64,000 nt of DNA from Palsa-343 sp036269135 (lineage in GTDB: Bacteria; Acidobacteriota; Terriglobia; Terriglobales; Acidobacteriaceae), in assembly GCA_036269135.1 (NCBI GenBank), contig DATASQ010000025.1, forward strand, positions 1 through 64,000. Direction: 5' to 3'. The notes under the pieces were generated by a model, which saw only the letters and a list, made by a program, of their open reading frames with translations, was not told the DNA's origin and ran no database searches. The position numbers and the translations under genes are program-made. Positions 1 through 8,755 of this stretch are shown here, piece by piece (positions within the stretch are counted from its first letter, which is position 1; every line of letters begins with the position of its first letter).

Positions 1-570
1 AGGGTGATTCTTCAGCAGCCAGGAGACGCCGTTGGATTTGCCGCCTTCCTCGTCGGCGGTGAGTGCCAGGATGATGTCGCGGTCGGGGCGGAAGCCTTCC
101 TTGTGGAGACGCAGGAAGGTGGTGACCATGATGGCATCGGCATTTTTCATGTCCTGGGTGCCGCGCCCGTAGAAGTAGCCGTCTTTCTCGATGAAGTGGA
201 AGGGGTCGACGGTCCAGTCGGAGCGGCGCGCTTCGACGACATCAAGATGACCGATGATGAGGATGGGCGGATGGGCGCCGGTGCCACGATAGCGAACCAC
301 GAGGTTCTCCTTGCGATCGTTGGGACCGCCGAGATAGAGGTCGCTCGCGGGAAAGCCGGCATCGAGGAAGCGCTGCTGCATCGCCTTCGAGGCGGCGGTG
401 ACGCTGCCGATGGAGTCCGTAGTGTTGATATCGACGAGCTGCTCGAAGATGCCGCGGGCCAGCGCTTGGGTGGCCGGGTCGGGCGGGGTCCAGCGGGGAG
501 CGTCCTGCGCTGTGGCGGTCGCGGCGGTGACGGCGGCGGCAAGAAGGAAAGTCGCAAAGCGAGAGCGCAT
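1..570 (-). CDS. Secreted M20-family zinc peptidase (C-terminus beyond window edge)
   Basis: Reading the minus strand from the ATG at 570 gives a signal peptide (MRSRFATFLLAAAVTAATA) and then an M20/carboxypeptidase-like domain. Visible motifs are the metal-binding HLDVV stretch, the following GRGTQDMKN segment with the bridging Asp, and DEEGG with the catalytic Glu. The family hydrolyses peptides or aminoacyl compounds with a di-zinc centre; the signal peptide places this member in the periplasm or outside. A good AGGAG lies 9 bases before the ATG. The frame has no stop before base 1, so only about the first 190 residues are present. The exact substrate cannot be told from this part. It is divergent from the GH20 gene. 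Confidence 0.87.
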   Translation of the reverse strand, partial: MRSRFATFLLAAAVTAATATAQDAPRWTPPDPATQALARGIFEQLVDINTTDSIGSVTAASKAMQQRFLDAGFPASDLYLGGPNDRKENLVVRYRGTGAHPPILIIGHLDVVEARRSDWTVDPFHFIEKDGYFYGRGTQDMKNADAIMVTTFLRLHKEGFRPDRDIILALTADEEGGKSNGVSWLLKNHP

Positions 571-694
571 GCTGGAACTCCTGAAATGGGTGAAAAGACA
601 AGGTAACAGATCGTCGACAGGGTTCTGCCGCTGGCGCTGAGGCGGTTCTTTGCGTAATCTGAAACGCGGACTTCGCAAACGACGAGGGAGAGAC

Positions 695-2755
695 GTGAAT
701 CGAATTGCAGGATGCCTGGGTTGTGTGGTGTGGGCCGGAATCATGATGACGAATCCGGTGATGGCGCAGAAGACGAGCAGCGGGCAGCCGATGTTTGTGA
801 ACACGCTGATGCCGGAGCCGGCGCAGCTGACGGCGGGCAGCGGCGCGCTGGCCATTGGACCGGGTTTTGCGATCGGCTCGAACCGGCCCGACGACGAGCG
901 GCTGGACGCCGCAATTCGATGGACGGTGCGGCGGCTGAAGATGCAGACGGGGGTGGCGATTCCCGAGACGCCGGCGACGGGGAGCGCCGCGGTGGCGATG
1001 ACGGTCGACGGCCCGGGAGAGGCGATCCAGGGGCCGGATGAGGATGAATCCTATTCCCTGGAGGTGACACCGCAGGGGGTGCATCTGCACGCGGCGACCG
1101 ACGTGGGCGCCATGCATGGGCTGGAAACGCTGGTGCAGCTGGTGCAGACGGATGGGCACGGTTCGTGGCTGCCCGGCGTATCGATTCAGGATTCGCCGCG
1201 CTTTCGCTGGCGGGGACTGATGATCGATTGCTCGCGGCATTTTGTGCCGGTGACTGTGATCCTTCGGACTCTGGACGGAATGGCGGCGGTGAAGCTGAAC
1301 GTCTTTCACTGGCACCTGAGCGACGATCAGGGATTCCGCATCGAGAGCAGGATCTTCCCCAGGCTGACCGGGGAGGGATCGGACGGGCTGTACTACACCC
1401 AAGAGCAGGCCAGGGAAGTGGTGGCGTACGCGCGGAAGCTGGGCATCCGCGTGGTTCCGGAGTTCGATATGCCGGGACACACGACGTCGTGGGTGGTCGG
1501 GTATCCGGAGCTGGCCAGCGGGCCGGGGCCGTTTTCCATCGAGCGCCATTTTGGCGTGTTCAATCCGGTGCTGGATCCGACGCGGGAGAGCACGTACACG
1601 TTCCTGGATCAATTTGTCGGCGAGATGGCGACAATTTTCCCGGATCCGTATATGCACATTGGGGGCGACGAGAATAACGGCGTGGAGTGGAAGCAGAACC
1701 CGAAGATCCAGGCCTTCGCGCGAGCACACAATCTGCACGGGACGGCGGCGACCCAGGCATATTTCAATCAGCGACTGTTACCCATTCTGACGAAGCACGG
1801 CAAGAAGATGATTGGGTGGGACGAAGTGCTGACGCCGGGGCTGCCCAGGGATGTGGTGGTGCAGTCGTGGCGCGGGTTCGATTCGCTGGCCGCGGGAGCG
1901 AAGCAGGGCTACAGCGGAATTCTTTCCGCCGGCTATTATCTGGACCATATCGATTCAGCGGCGGATCACTATCGGGTGGATCCCTTACCGGCCGACAGCA
2001 ATCTGACGCCGGACCAGGCGGCGCGCATTCTGGGCGGCGAGGCCTGCATGTGGAGCGAGTATGTGGACGGGCGCACGATCGACTCGCGCATCTGGCCGCG
2101 AACGGCAGCCATTGCTGAACGGCTGTGGTCGCCGCGCACGGTGGACAACATCGACGACATGTACCGGCGGCTGTGGGTGGAGAACCTGCGCCTGGAGAGC
2201 CTCGGCCTGACGCAGATTTCGCAGGAGAATGCGAGCCTGCGCGAGTTGACGGACACCGAGCAGATCGAAGCGCTGCAGCCGCTGATGGCGGTGCTGCAGC
2301 CGGTGGATTTCGATACACGCGCGAACTATGCGGAGAAGCACGGGGTGACGACACAGTCGCCGCTGGATAACCTGGTGGATGCGCTGCCGCCGGATCCGCC
2401 GTCGCGGCATGATTTTGCCAACGTGGTGAGCACGTATTTGCAGGATCCCGCAGGCCGGCCCGATGTGGAGGCGACGCTGACGGCGACGTTCCGATCGTGG
2501 ATGGGCGGGCCGCAGGTTGCGGAGCTGATGACCGCCTCACCGCAGCTGGAGGCGGCTCTGCCGCGGGTGCAGCAACTGACGGAGTTGGGAACCCTGGGAC
2601 TGGAGGCGGTGAATTATCTGTCATCGGGAGTGCCGGCGCCGCCGGGGTGGAAGGCGAAACAGCTGGCCATCCTGGACGAGGCGGAGCAGCCGGTGGCGAT
2701 GACCCGGTTCACCGTGCTGAAGCCTTTGCGGGATCTGGTGAATGAGGTGAAGTGA
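695..2755 (+). CDS. Secreted beta-N-acetylhexosaminidase, GH20
   Basis: A protein of about 686 residues that removes terminal N-acetylglucosamine or N-acetylgalactosamine from chitin-, glycan- or peptidoglycan-derived oligomers. It has a signal peptide ending near MTNPVMAQ, a GH20b-like domain, then the GH20 barrel with HWHLSDDQGFR near residue 205 and the catalytic Asp-Glu pair in HIGGDENNG near residue 325; the Asp orients the substrate acetamide and the Glu is the acid. I chose the GTG at 695 because GAGGGAGAGAC sits just before it and the signal peptide starts there. An upstream in-frame TTG at 650 would add 15 arginine-rich residues. The roughly 180-residue C-terminal tail is unassigned. 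Confidence 0.93.
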   Translation: MNRIAGCLGCVVWAGIMMTNPVMAQKTSSGQPMFVNTLMPEPAQLTAGSGALAIGPGFAIGSNRPDDERLDAAIRWTVRRLKMQTGVAIPETPATGSAAVAMTVDGPGEAIQGPDEDESYSLEVTPQGVHLHAATDVGAMHGLETLVQLVQTDGHGSWLPGVSIQDSPRFRWRGLMIDCSRHFVPVTVILRTLDGMAAVKLNVFHWHLSDDQGFRIESRIFPRLTGEGSDGLYYTQEQAREVVAYARKLGIRVVPEFDMPGHTTSWVVGYPELASGPGPFSIERHFGVFNPVLDPTRESTYTFLDQFVGEMATIFPDPYMHIGGDENNGVEWKQNPKIQAFARAHNLHGTAATQAYFNQRLLPILTKHGKKMIGWDEVLTPGLPRDVVVQSWRGFDSLAAGAKQGYSGILSAGYYLDHIDSAADHYRVDPLPADSNLTPDQAARILGGEACMWSEYVDGRTIDSRIWPRTAAIAERLWSPRTVDNIDDMYRRLWVENLRLESLGLTQISQENASLRELTDTEQIEALQPLMAVLQPVDFDTRANYAEKHGVTTQSPLDNLVDALPPDPPSRHDFANVVSTYLQDPAGRPDVEATLTATFRSWMGGPQVAELMTASPQLEAALPRVQQLTELGTLGLEAVNYLSSGVPAPPGWKAKQLAILDEAEQPVAMTRFTVLKPLRDLVNEVK

Positions 2756-2785
2756 GGGGCGGGGCGCAGGGTACAGGGTGCAGGG
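2756..2785 (+). repeat. GGG-run array with G-quadruplex spacing after the GH20 stop
   Basis: Directly after the GH20 stop are G runs spaced by four bases (GGGGCGCAGGG, then TACAGGG, TGCAGGG), so at least four GGG runs satisfy the G3-N4 quadruplex pattern on the coding strand. Similar arrays follow lon and the M13 peptidase gene in this window. Function is not known to me. Confidence 0.6.
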
Positions 2786-2803
2786 TTTAGTGTCCTGGGT
2801 CTT

Positions 2804-2836
2804 GCCCCGATCGAAACTCGTCGCTCGACTCGGGGC
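2804..2836. terminator. Hairpin between convergent GH20 and mnmA
   Basis: GCCCCGA (2804-2810) pairs with TCGGGGC (2830-2836), with a CG-rich loop. It lies between two converging genes. No clear T-run follows on either strand, so a role as an intrinsic terminator is tentative. Confidence 0.4.
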
Positions 2837-2851
2837 GAATCGCAGCCGCCT

Positions 2852-3964
2852 TCAACCAGCGATCCAGCCTCCGCCTACCACCTCGTCATCGCGATAGAAG
2901 ACGGCGGACTGGCCGGGAGTGACGGCGCGCTGCGGCTCATCGAAAATGGCCTCGACTTCGTCGGGGCCTGTCATGCGGAGCGTTGCAGGGGCGGGCTCGT
3001 GGCGGTGGCGAATCTTCGCGCGGATACGCATTTCGCCTTCGAGACGCGGGATTGAAATCCAGTTGAGATCGCGGGCGCGAAGCGTCTTTGTCGTGGCCTC
3101 AACGTCAGGACCGATAGTGACGCGGTGTGTCGCGTTGTCGATCTGGATGACGTAGAGCGGGTCGGACGAGGCGACGCCTAATCCCTTGCGCTGGCCGATG
3201 GTGAAGTTGTGAATCCCGCTGTGGCGCCCGATGACATTGCCTGAAGTCGATACCAGCTCGCCCGCAGTGTCGGGGATGGACTCACCCTGCTCTTCGAGGT
3301 AGGCGGAGATGAAGCGCTTATAGTCGCCGCCGGGGATGAAGCAAATCTCCTGGGAATCGGGCTTCACGGCGATGGCCAGGCCGTGCTCGGCGGCGATGGC
3401 CCGGACCTCGGGCTTGCGATAGCGGCCGAGAGGAAAGAGCGTGCGCGCGAGCTGCTCCTGGGTGAGCCCGAAAAGGAAGTAGGTCTGGTCCTTCGACTGA
3501 TCCGCGGGACGGGAGAGAATCCAGCGATCGCGGGCAGGGTCGTACTCGTTACGCGCGTAGTGGCCGGTAGCAATGCGGTCGGCGCCAATCTGGCGGGCGC
3601 GCACGAGGAGCTGATCGAACTTGAGATGGTTGTTGCAGAGCGAGCACGGAATGGGCGTGCGGCCGTTGAGGTACTCGCGAACGAAGGGACGGACGACATC
3701 CTGCTCGAAGCGCTCCTGCTCGTTGACGACGTAATAGGGGATGTCGAGGGCCTCGGCGACGCGGCGGGCGTCATAGACGTCGTCGAGCGAGCAGCAGCGG
3801 CCGGTGACCTGCTCAGGGATTCCCTGCTGGCCGGCGAGGCGACGCTGATTCCAGAGCTGCAGGGTGAGGCCGACGAGATCGTAGCCCTCCGCGCGCAGCA
3901 TGGCCGCGACGGTCGAGGAGTCGACGCCTCCGGACATGGCTACGGCAATGGTGTTGTTGAACAT
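2852..3964 (-). CDS. mnmA: tRNA-specific 2-thiouridylase MnmA
   Basis: A cytoplasmic enzyme of 370 residues that adenylates and thiolates U34 of Lys, Glu and Gln tRNAs. The PP-loop SGGVDSS is at residues 11-17. The two catalytic cysteines are Cys110 in CSLCNNHLKF (matching the E. coli CNKEIKF cysteine) and Cys208 in SQEICFIPGG. The substrate-binding TGHYAR stretch and the C-terminal beta-barrel region are also present. An additional Cys107 sits three residues before the nucleophile. Length and motif order are normal for the family. The gene stands alone on the minus strand, convergent with GH20. Confidence 0.97.
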   Translation of the reverse strand: MFNNTIAVAMSGGVDSSTVAAMLRAEGYDLVGLTLQLWNQRRLAGQQGIPEQVTGRCCSLDDVYDARRVAEALDIPYYVVNEQERFEQDVVRPFVREYLNGRTPIPCSLCNNHLKFDQLLVRARQIGADRIATGHYARNEYDPARDRWILSRPADQSKDQTYFLFGLTQEQLARTLFPLGRYRKPEVRAIAAEHGLAIAVKPDSQEICFIPGGDYKRFISAYLEEQGESIPDTAGELVSTSGNVIGRHSGIHNFTIGQRKGLGVASSDPLYVIQIDNATHRVTIGPDVEATTKTLRARDLNWISIPRLEGEMRIRAKIRHRHEPAPATLRMTGPDEVEAIFDEPQRAVTPGQSAVFYRDDEVVGGGWIAG

Positions 3965-4100
3965 GCTCCTCTAATCAGTATGACAGGCAGGACAGAATCC
4001 AGAGTTTGGAGTCGGAGTCTGGAGCAGGAGTCAGCAATGAACGCTCGTCGGCATATCCCCTGGTTTCCAAACTCTAATCCCTAAAACCCTAAATTCTGCC

Positions 4101-4877
4101 TCACTGATTCACGCCACTGGCAAGGAATCCTCCGTCCACCACCAGGACCTGACCGGTGACGAAGGAGGCTGCGTCGGAGGCGAGGTAGACAGCGGCACCG
4201 ACCACTTCTTCCGCTTTGCCGAAACGGTTCATGGGGGTGCGCATCTGGAGTTCTTTGCCGCGGGGCGTGTTGTCGAGCAGGTCGGCATTGAGGGCGGTGC
4301 GGAAGACGCCGGGGGCGATGGCGTTGACGAGGACGCCCTTCTTCGACCATTCCACGGCGAGCGAGCGCGTGAGCGACGCCACCGCGGCTTTGCTGGCAGC
4401 GTAGGCGGCGACTTCGTTGAGGGCAACGAAGGAATTGAGGGAGGCGATGTTGATGATGCGGCCATAGCCGCGCTCGAGCATATGCGCGCCGAAGACCTGG
4501 CAGGCGCGGAGCGTGCCGGTGAGGTTGGTATCGATGATGTCGCGCCACTCATCTTCGGGAAAAGTGAGGGTGGGGGCGCGCTTGATCTTGCCGGCGGAGT
4601 TAACCAGGATGTCCACCTTGCCGAGATGGGCGACGGTTGCGGCGAGGAGACGTTCGAGCGAGGAGCGGTTCTGTATATCCGAAGCCAGGCGCAGGGTTTT
4701 GCGGCCGCGCGCTTCGATCTCCGCGGCAGTGGCGTCCACCTGCTCCTGGCGGCGGGCGGAGGCGACGACGTCGGCGCCGGATTCGGCGAGGCCGAGGCTG
4801 ATGGCGTGTCCGAGGCCTGAGGTTCCGCCGATGACGACGGCCGTTTTGCCATTGAGCTGGAGCGAGGTGAGGGTCAT
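4101..4877 (-). CDS. SDR-family oxidoreductase, probable fructuronate (sugar-acid) reductase
   Basis: A classical short-chain dehydrogenase of 258 residues. The nucleotide-binding glycines are in GGTSGLG (17-23), NSAG is at 93-96, and the catalytic Ser146, Tyr159 and Lys163 are in place (Y-A-A-S-K). The sequence resembles 2-deoxy-gluconate/gluconate 5-dehydrogenases (KduD/IdnO type). It is the last gene of the uronate operon and its ATG overlaps the uxaE stop by four bases. No UxuB-type dehydrogenase is present here, so I infer it reduces fructuronate to mannonate in this pathway; a gluconate- or ketodeoxy-sugar activity is the alternative. Confidence 0.9.
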   Translation of the reverse strand: MTLTSLQLNGKTAVVIGGTSGLGHAISLGLAESGADVVASARRQEQVDATAAEIEARGRKTLRLASDIQNRSSLERLLAATVAHLGKVDILVNSAGKIKRAPTLTFPEDEWRDIIDTNLTGTLRACQVFGAHMLERGYGRIINIASLNSFVALNEVAAYAASKAAVASLTRSLAVEWSKKGVLVNAIAPGVFRTALNADLLDNTPRGKELQMRTPMNRFGKAEEVVGAAVYLASDAASFVTGQVLVVDGGFLASGVNQ

Positions 4878-6160
4878 CGTGCCTCCACGTGTAGATCCGC
4901 TGAGATTGGCGAGGTTTTCCCGAGAAACACCGGGGCGATATGGCGGTCGAAGAGGTTTTGCGTGACGTTGCGAGCGATCACGGCTTCATTGGCATCAAGC
5001 AGGCGCAGGTAATGGCTCCCCATTTTGGCGGCAACTTTAAATCCTACATGGAGCAGCTGGCGCAAGCTTGGGTTGTAGGCGGGCGAGCGCGGATCGTGGC
5101 GCAGCGCGGAGGTGTATTGCTCTGAGGACCAGCGTTCGACGACCGAGGGCTGCGGTAGCTGGGCCGGGGAGATATCGATGACGGTGGCATAGGGGGTACA
5201 GAGCTCGGCGCGATGCTCGTATGCGTTCGCGTAGATTTCCTCTGCGAGCGCGAGGCCTTCGCCACCGGATTCGGCGAGGCCGATGAGCTCTTCAAGCCAG
5301 GTGGTGCCGGCGGTTTTCAGATGGACCCCGGATTCCCGAGTCGCCTCGTGGATGGCCGGGTAGATGGAGAATTTGTCGCTGCCGGAGTGGATGCTGAGCT
5401 TGAGATTCTTTGGCAGGCCAAAGTTGCGGATCGCCCAGGCAATGGCGGCGACATCCAGCTTGATCTCGCGGTGGAACTGCGCGAGGTCGCCCATGTAATC
5501 GACGCCCTTGTTGAAGCGGCCGGTGAATTTGGGCGCGAGGGTCTGGACGGGAATCCCCTCGTCGGCAATGGCGGCGAGGATGATGAGCAGTTCGGCGGGG
5601 GTTTGCGCCGCGTCGGTCTCATCCATGGAAATTTCGGCAATGAAATTTCCCTTCCCTTTCGCGGCCGCGATGTGGCGATAGACCCGACCGGCTTGTTCGA
5701 TCGCGAAGAGAAATTTCACGGCCGTGGCGCGAAGCAGAGCGGGAGTGATCTCAAAGGTCTCGTCCACGCCTTCGAGGCGGAGCGTGCCGTTGAGGTCGGC
5801 GCGGCGCTTCACAAAAAGCTCGACGGACGCATCCTCGGCGGGCTTGCCGATGAAGTCCGCGACATCGATGGTGAAGAAATCGCAGGGCGCGAGGAAGCGG
5901 TCCACGGTGGTGAGATTGATGTGATCGGCGTCGCAGTAGTAGGGACGGCTCCAGCCGAGCGCCTGAACGGCTGCGTCGGCTGCCGTACGCGTGGACTGCG
6001 GCTCGGAGCCGATGATGAGGTGCTCGCGATTGGATTTGTTCCAGACGGGAATGACGGTGACGCCGGCCTGGGCGGCTTGGAGGCAGGCCTGGAGCTGGGC
6101 TTTCGCCTGATGAGCGAATCGATCGCCGACGCCGACGGAAAATTTCGCGAGAGTGTTCAT
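4874..6160 (-). CDS. uxaE: Tagaturonate/fructuronate epimerase
   Basis: The protein is 428 residues from the ATG at 6160, which has GAGGAGA at good spacing. I recognise the UxaE family, which epimerises tagaturonate to fructuronate and so links galacturonate catabolism to the glucuronate branch. Supporting stretches are the conserved SVGVGDRFAHQAKAQ start, the acidic/metal-type FIAEISMDET region and KLSIHSGSDKFSIYP. It sits between the LarA-type gene (7 bases between) and the SDR gene (4-base overlap), next to uxaC, which fits the same pathway. An upstream in-frame extension to 6316 lies inside the preceding gene and is not needed. Confidence 0.9.
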   Translation of the reverse strand: MNTLAKFSVGVGDRFAHQAKAQLQACLQAAQAGVTVIPVWNKSNREHLIIGSEPQSTRTAADAAVQALGWSRPYYCDADHINLTTVDRFLAPCDFFTIDVADFIGKPAEDASVELFVKRRADLNGTLRLEGVDETFEITPALLRATAVKFLFAIEQAGRVYRHIAAAKGKGNFIAEISMDETDAAQTPAELLIILAAIADEGIPVQTLAPKFTGRFNKGVDYMGDLAQFHREIKLDVAAIAWAIRNFGLPKNLKLSIHSGSDKFSIYPAIHEATRESGVHLKTAGTTWLEELIGLAESGGEGLALAEEIYANAYEHRAELCTPYATVIDISPAQLPQPSVVERWSSEQYTSALRHDPRSPAYNPSLRQLLHVGFKVAAKMGSHYLRLLDANEAVIARNVTQNLFDRHIAPVFLGKTSPISADLHVEAR

Positions 6161-6167
6161 CGTCTCC

Positions 6168-7442
6168 TCAGTTTTGAAATCGATCGCGATGGGCCCAGAG
6201 GCCGACGCTCGGGTTGGGAATGAAGAAACTTTCTTCGCCGGCGACCGTGTTGTATCCGGGCCGCAGCGTGGCGGGGTCGTAGCGGCGGAGCATGGAGTGC
6301 AGGTCGCCCCAGGCAAAGCCCACGCCTTCGATTTCCTCCTGGGTCAGGTGCCCGGGACACCAGCGGATGGTGAAGCGGCCTTCGGACGAGCCGTGAATGA
6401 GATGAGCGGCGGCGCTGAGGTCCTGGGCGAGGTCCGGGTTTTTCGCGACGGCGCTCAGCGTTGCGGGCGTGCCGCGGTAGCCGTATTTGCGGATGAGCGC
6501 GTCGATGGTGCGGTCTTCGCCGAACTCTCTGACGGCCGGGGCGAGAATGATCAGCTCCGCGTCGTCGGCCAGAGCCATGCGCGTGCGGTAGATGGCTTTG
6601 TTGCCCAGCCAGGTGCTGTGGAACTCGTGCGGCTCCAGATAGACGACGGCTTTGCGGATGGGCTGCTCCAGCATTTCGAAGTTGACCTGGAGGCTGAGGT
6701 CGGCGGCGCGGCGGAAGCACTGCACGTCATCGCCGAGGAAGAGGCCGCGCGTGACCAGGTCGCCGGCAGCATCGCGAGCGACGACCGTGTGGGCGTAGAC
6801 AATCGGAAGGTGGTGCAGAAAACGATCGGCGGCGTAGTTGAGGACGCGGCGGACAGGATTGTCGGCGCGGCCCATGATGCGCTCCATGCCGTAGACCGCG
6901 CCGAGATAGTGGCTGCGGTTGATGCCTTCCCTGCCGCCGGCGCCGATGAGAATGTTCTTGTTGTAATTCGCCATACCGATGACTTCGTGGGGCACGACCT
7001 GGCCGATGGAGAGGATGAGGTCGAAATCACCGTCGGCGATGAGGCGATTAATCTGCGCCGGCCAGGGGTAATCGAGCTTGCCTTCCGACTGCTCACGAAT
7101 GAAGTCTGCGGGGACTTCGCCGAGAGTTTCGATGTCGGTGCGCCAGTTGTGAATTTTGACCCGGTCCTGCGGGAGATCGCCAAACATGCGGGTGAGTTGT
7201 TCTGCGGACATGGGGGCGTGGGTGCCGAGCGCGGGCAGAACGGCGCTGAGGCCATCGCCGTAGTATTCCCAGGCGAGGCGGGTCAGCTCTCCGGCGCGGG
7301 AATGCAGGCGGGTGATGTCCGGCGGAACCACGAGGACGCGTCGGCGTGGGCCAAGCCGGTCGAGCGCAGCGAAGAACAGCAGGCGCAAATCGGCCGACGA
7401 GAGCACCGATTCTGCGTTGCCGTGGGCGAGTTGGAGGGTCAT
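6168..7442 (-). CDS. LarA-family nickel-pincer racemase/epimerase homologue
   Basis: A protein of 424 residues of the lactate-racemase superfamily (DUF2088-type N-terminal domain). PPDITR (40-45) matches the family signature. His152, Lys162 and His178 fall at exactly the spacing (10 and 26) of His174, Lys184 and His200 of LarA, where the lysine carries the pyridinium pincer and the last histidine binds nickel; a further His75 in THAPM matches the LarA His108 region. So the cofactor site looks intact. It overlaps the transporter stop by four bases and precedes uxaE. I infer an aldonate C2 epimerase, for example mannonate/gluconate, rather than lactate racemase. No larB, larC or larE gene is in the window. 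Confidence 0.85.
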   Translation of the reverse strand: MTLQLAHGNAESVLSSADLRLLFFAALDRLGPRRRVLVVPPDITRLHSRAGELTRLAWEYYGDGLSAVLPALGTHAPMSAEQLTRMFGDLPQDRVKIHNWRTDIETLGEVPADFIREQSEGKLDYPWPAQINRLIADGDFDLILSIGQVVPHEVIGMANYNKNILIGAGGREGINRSHYLGAVYGMERIMGRADNPVRRVLNYAADRFLHHLPIVYAHTVVARDAAGDLVTRGLFLGDDVQCFRRAADLSLQVNFEMLEQPIRKAVVYLEPHEFHSTWLGNKAIYRTRMALADDAELIILAPAVREFGEDRTIDALIRKYGYRGTPATLSAVAKNPDLAQDLSAAAHLIHGSSEGRFTIRWCPGHLTQEEIEGVGFAWGDLHSMLRRYDPATLRPGYNTVAGEESFFIPNPSVGLWAHRDRFQN

Positions 7443-8755
7443 GCGGGCAACTCCACTTTCTGCAGACCGGGTGCGAGCAGGGTGATGATCAACAGAGCCA
7501 CCAGATAGGCGCTGGAAGCCAGCGCAAACAAACTGGCGTAACTATGGGTGATCTGGATAATCCAGCCGGCGCTGGTCGCGAGCAAAATGCCGCCCACCGA
7601 CCCCGCCAGCGTTCCAATTCCCACCACGGAGCCGACGGCAGATTTTGGGAACATATCTGAGGAGGTCGTGAACAGGTTGGCCGACCATCCCTGGTGCGCG
7701 GCAGCGGCCAGGCTGATGAGGGCAATCGCCGTTGTTTCGGAGTGCAGGTGGCCCGCCATGTAAATCGGGACCACGCAGCAGGCGCAGACCAGCATGGCTC
7801 CAATGCGCGCTTGGGCGTTCGACATTCCCAGCTTCCGGAAAGGCACCGGCAGCCAGCCGCCGCCAATACTGCCCACCGTGGACGCGGTGTAGACAACCAC
7901 CAGAGGCAATCCCAGATGCGCCAGGGTCAGATGGAAGCGGCTGCTGAAGTAGGAGGGCAGCCAAAAGAGGAAGAACCACCAGATGGGGTCCGTCATGAAC
8001 TTGCCCAGGGCAAAGGCCCACGTCTGGCGGTAGCTCCAGAGGCGCGGCCAGGGAATCTTCGGCGCGGTTGCTTCGCTTGGTGTCGCGTCCTGCTGGATGT
8101 ACTCGAGTTCGGCGGTTGTTAGCCGCGGAAACTGCGCCGGTTTGCGGTAATAGCGGAACCACCAGACGATCCACAGCAGGCTGAAGACGCCCGTGACGAG
8201 GAAGGCTACGCGCCAGCTATAGTGCAAGGCCACCCATGGCACTAAAACCGGAGCCAGCACCGCGCCCACCGCGGCTCCGGAGTTGAAGATGCCCGTGGCC
8301 AGGGAGCGCTCCTTTTGTGGGAACCATTCGGCGACGGTCTTGATGGCGGCGGGAAAATTACCGGACTCACCCAGGCCCAGGCTGAAGCGCGCGATGCCAA
8401 ACTCCAGCGCGTTGTTGGCGAGGGAATGCGCCATGGCCGACAGCGCCCAGATGCCCATAAACAGGCAGTAGCCCAGACGCGTTCCCAGGCGGTCGATCAG
8501 CCAGCCAGCAGCGACGACGCCGATGGCGTAGGCGGCCTGAAATCCGGCGACGATGTAACCGTAGTCCACCTGCGTCAGGCCGATCGCCTTCTGCAGTGTT
8601 GGTTCCAGGATGGCAATGACCTGGCGATCCATGTAGTTGATGGAGGTAGCAGCGAAGAGCATGGCGCAGATGGTCCAGCGCACCTGTCCGAGGCGGGCAC
8701 GGCCGGTACTCTCCGGCGCACTCCCCATTTCGACCGCGGCGCCAGCGTCTTTCAT
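7439..8755 (-). CDS. MFS hexuronate transporter, ExuT-like (ACS family)
   Basis: An inner-membrane carrier of 438 residues with about 12 hydrophobic segments. The N-terminal half has the anion:cation symporter hallmarks: SINYMDRQV after the first helix, AGWLIDRLGTRLGY in loop 2-3 and SLGLGESGNFPAAIKTVAEWFP in helix 4-5, as in ExuT, DgoT and related sugar-acid carriers. It lies between uxaC and the LarA-type gene with four-base overlaps at both ends, so its substrate is very likely galacturonate or glucuronate. Confidence 0.92.
   Translation of the reverse strand: MKDAGAAVEMGSAPESTGRARLGQVRWTICAMLFAATSINYMDRQVIAILEPTLQKAIGLTQVDYGYIVAGFQAAYAIGVVAAGWLIDRLGTRLGYCLFMGIWALSAMAHSLANNALEFGIARFSLGLGESGNFPAAIKTVAEWFPQKERSLATGIFNSGAAVGAVLAPVLVPWVALHYSWRVAFLVTGVFSLLWIVWWFRYYRKPAQFPRLTTAELEYIQQDATPSEATAPKIPWPRLWSYRQTWAFALGKFMTDPIWWFFLFWLPSYFSSRFHLTLAHLGLPLVVVYTASTVGSIGGGWLPVPFRKLGMSNAQARIGAMLVCACCVVPIYMAGHLHSETTAIALISLAAAAHQGWSANLFTTSSDMFPKSAVGSVVGIGTLAGSVGGILLATSAGWIIQITHSYASLFALASSAYLVALLIITLLAPGLQKVELPA

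Noticed and set aside
242..1738. A 498-codon minus-strand frame opposite GH20
   Set aside because: Histidine/arginine-rich shadow of GH20 which also runs through the real M20 start at 570 in another frame.
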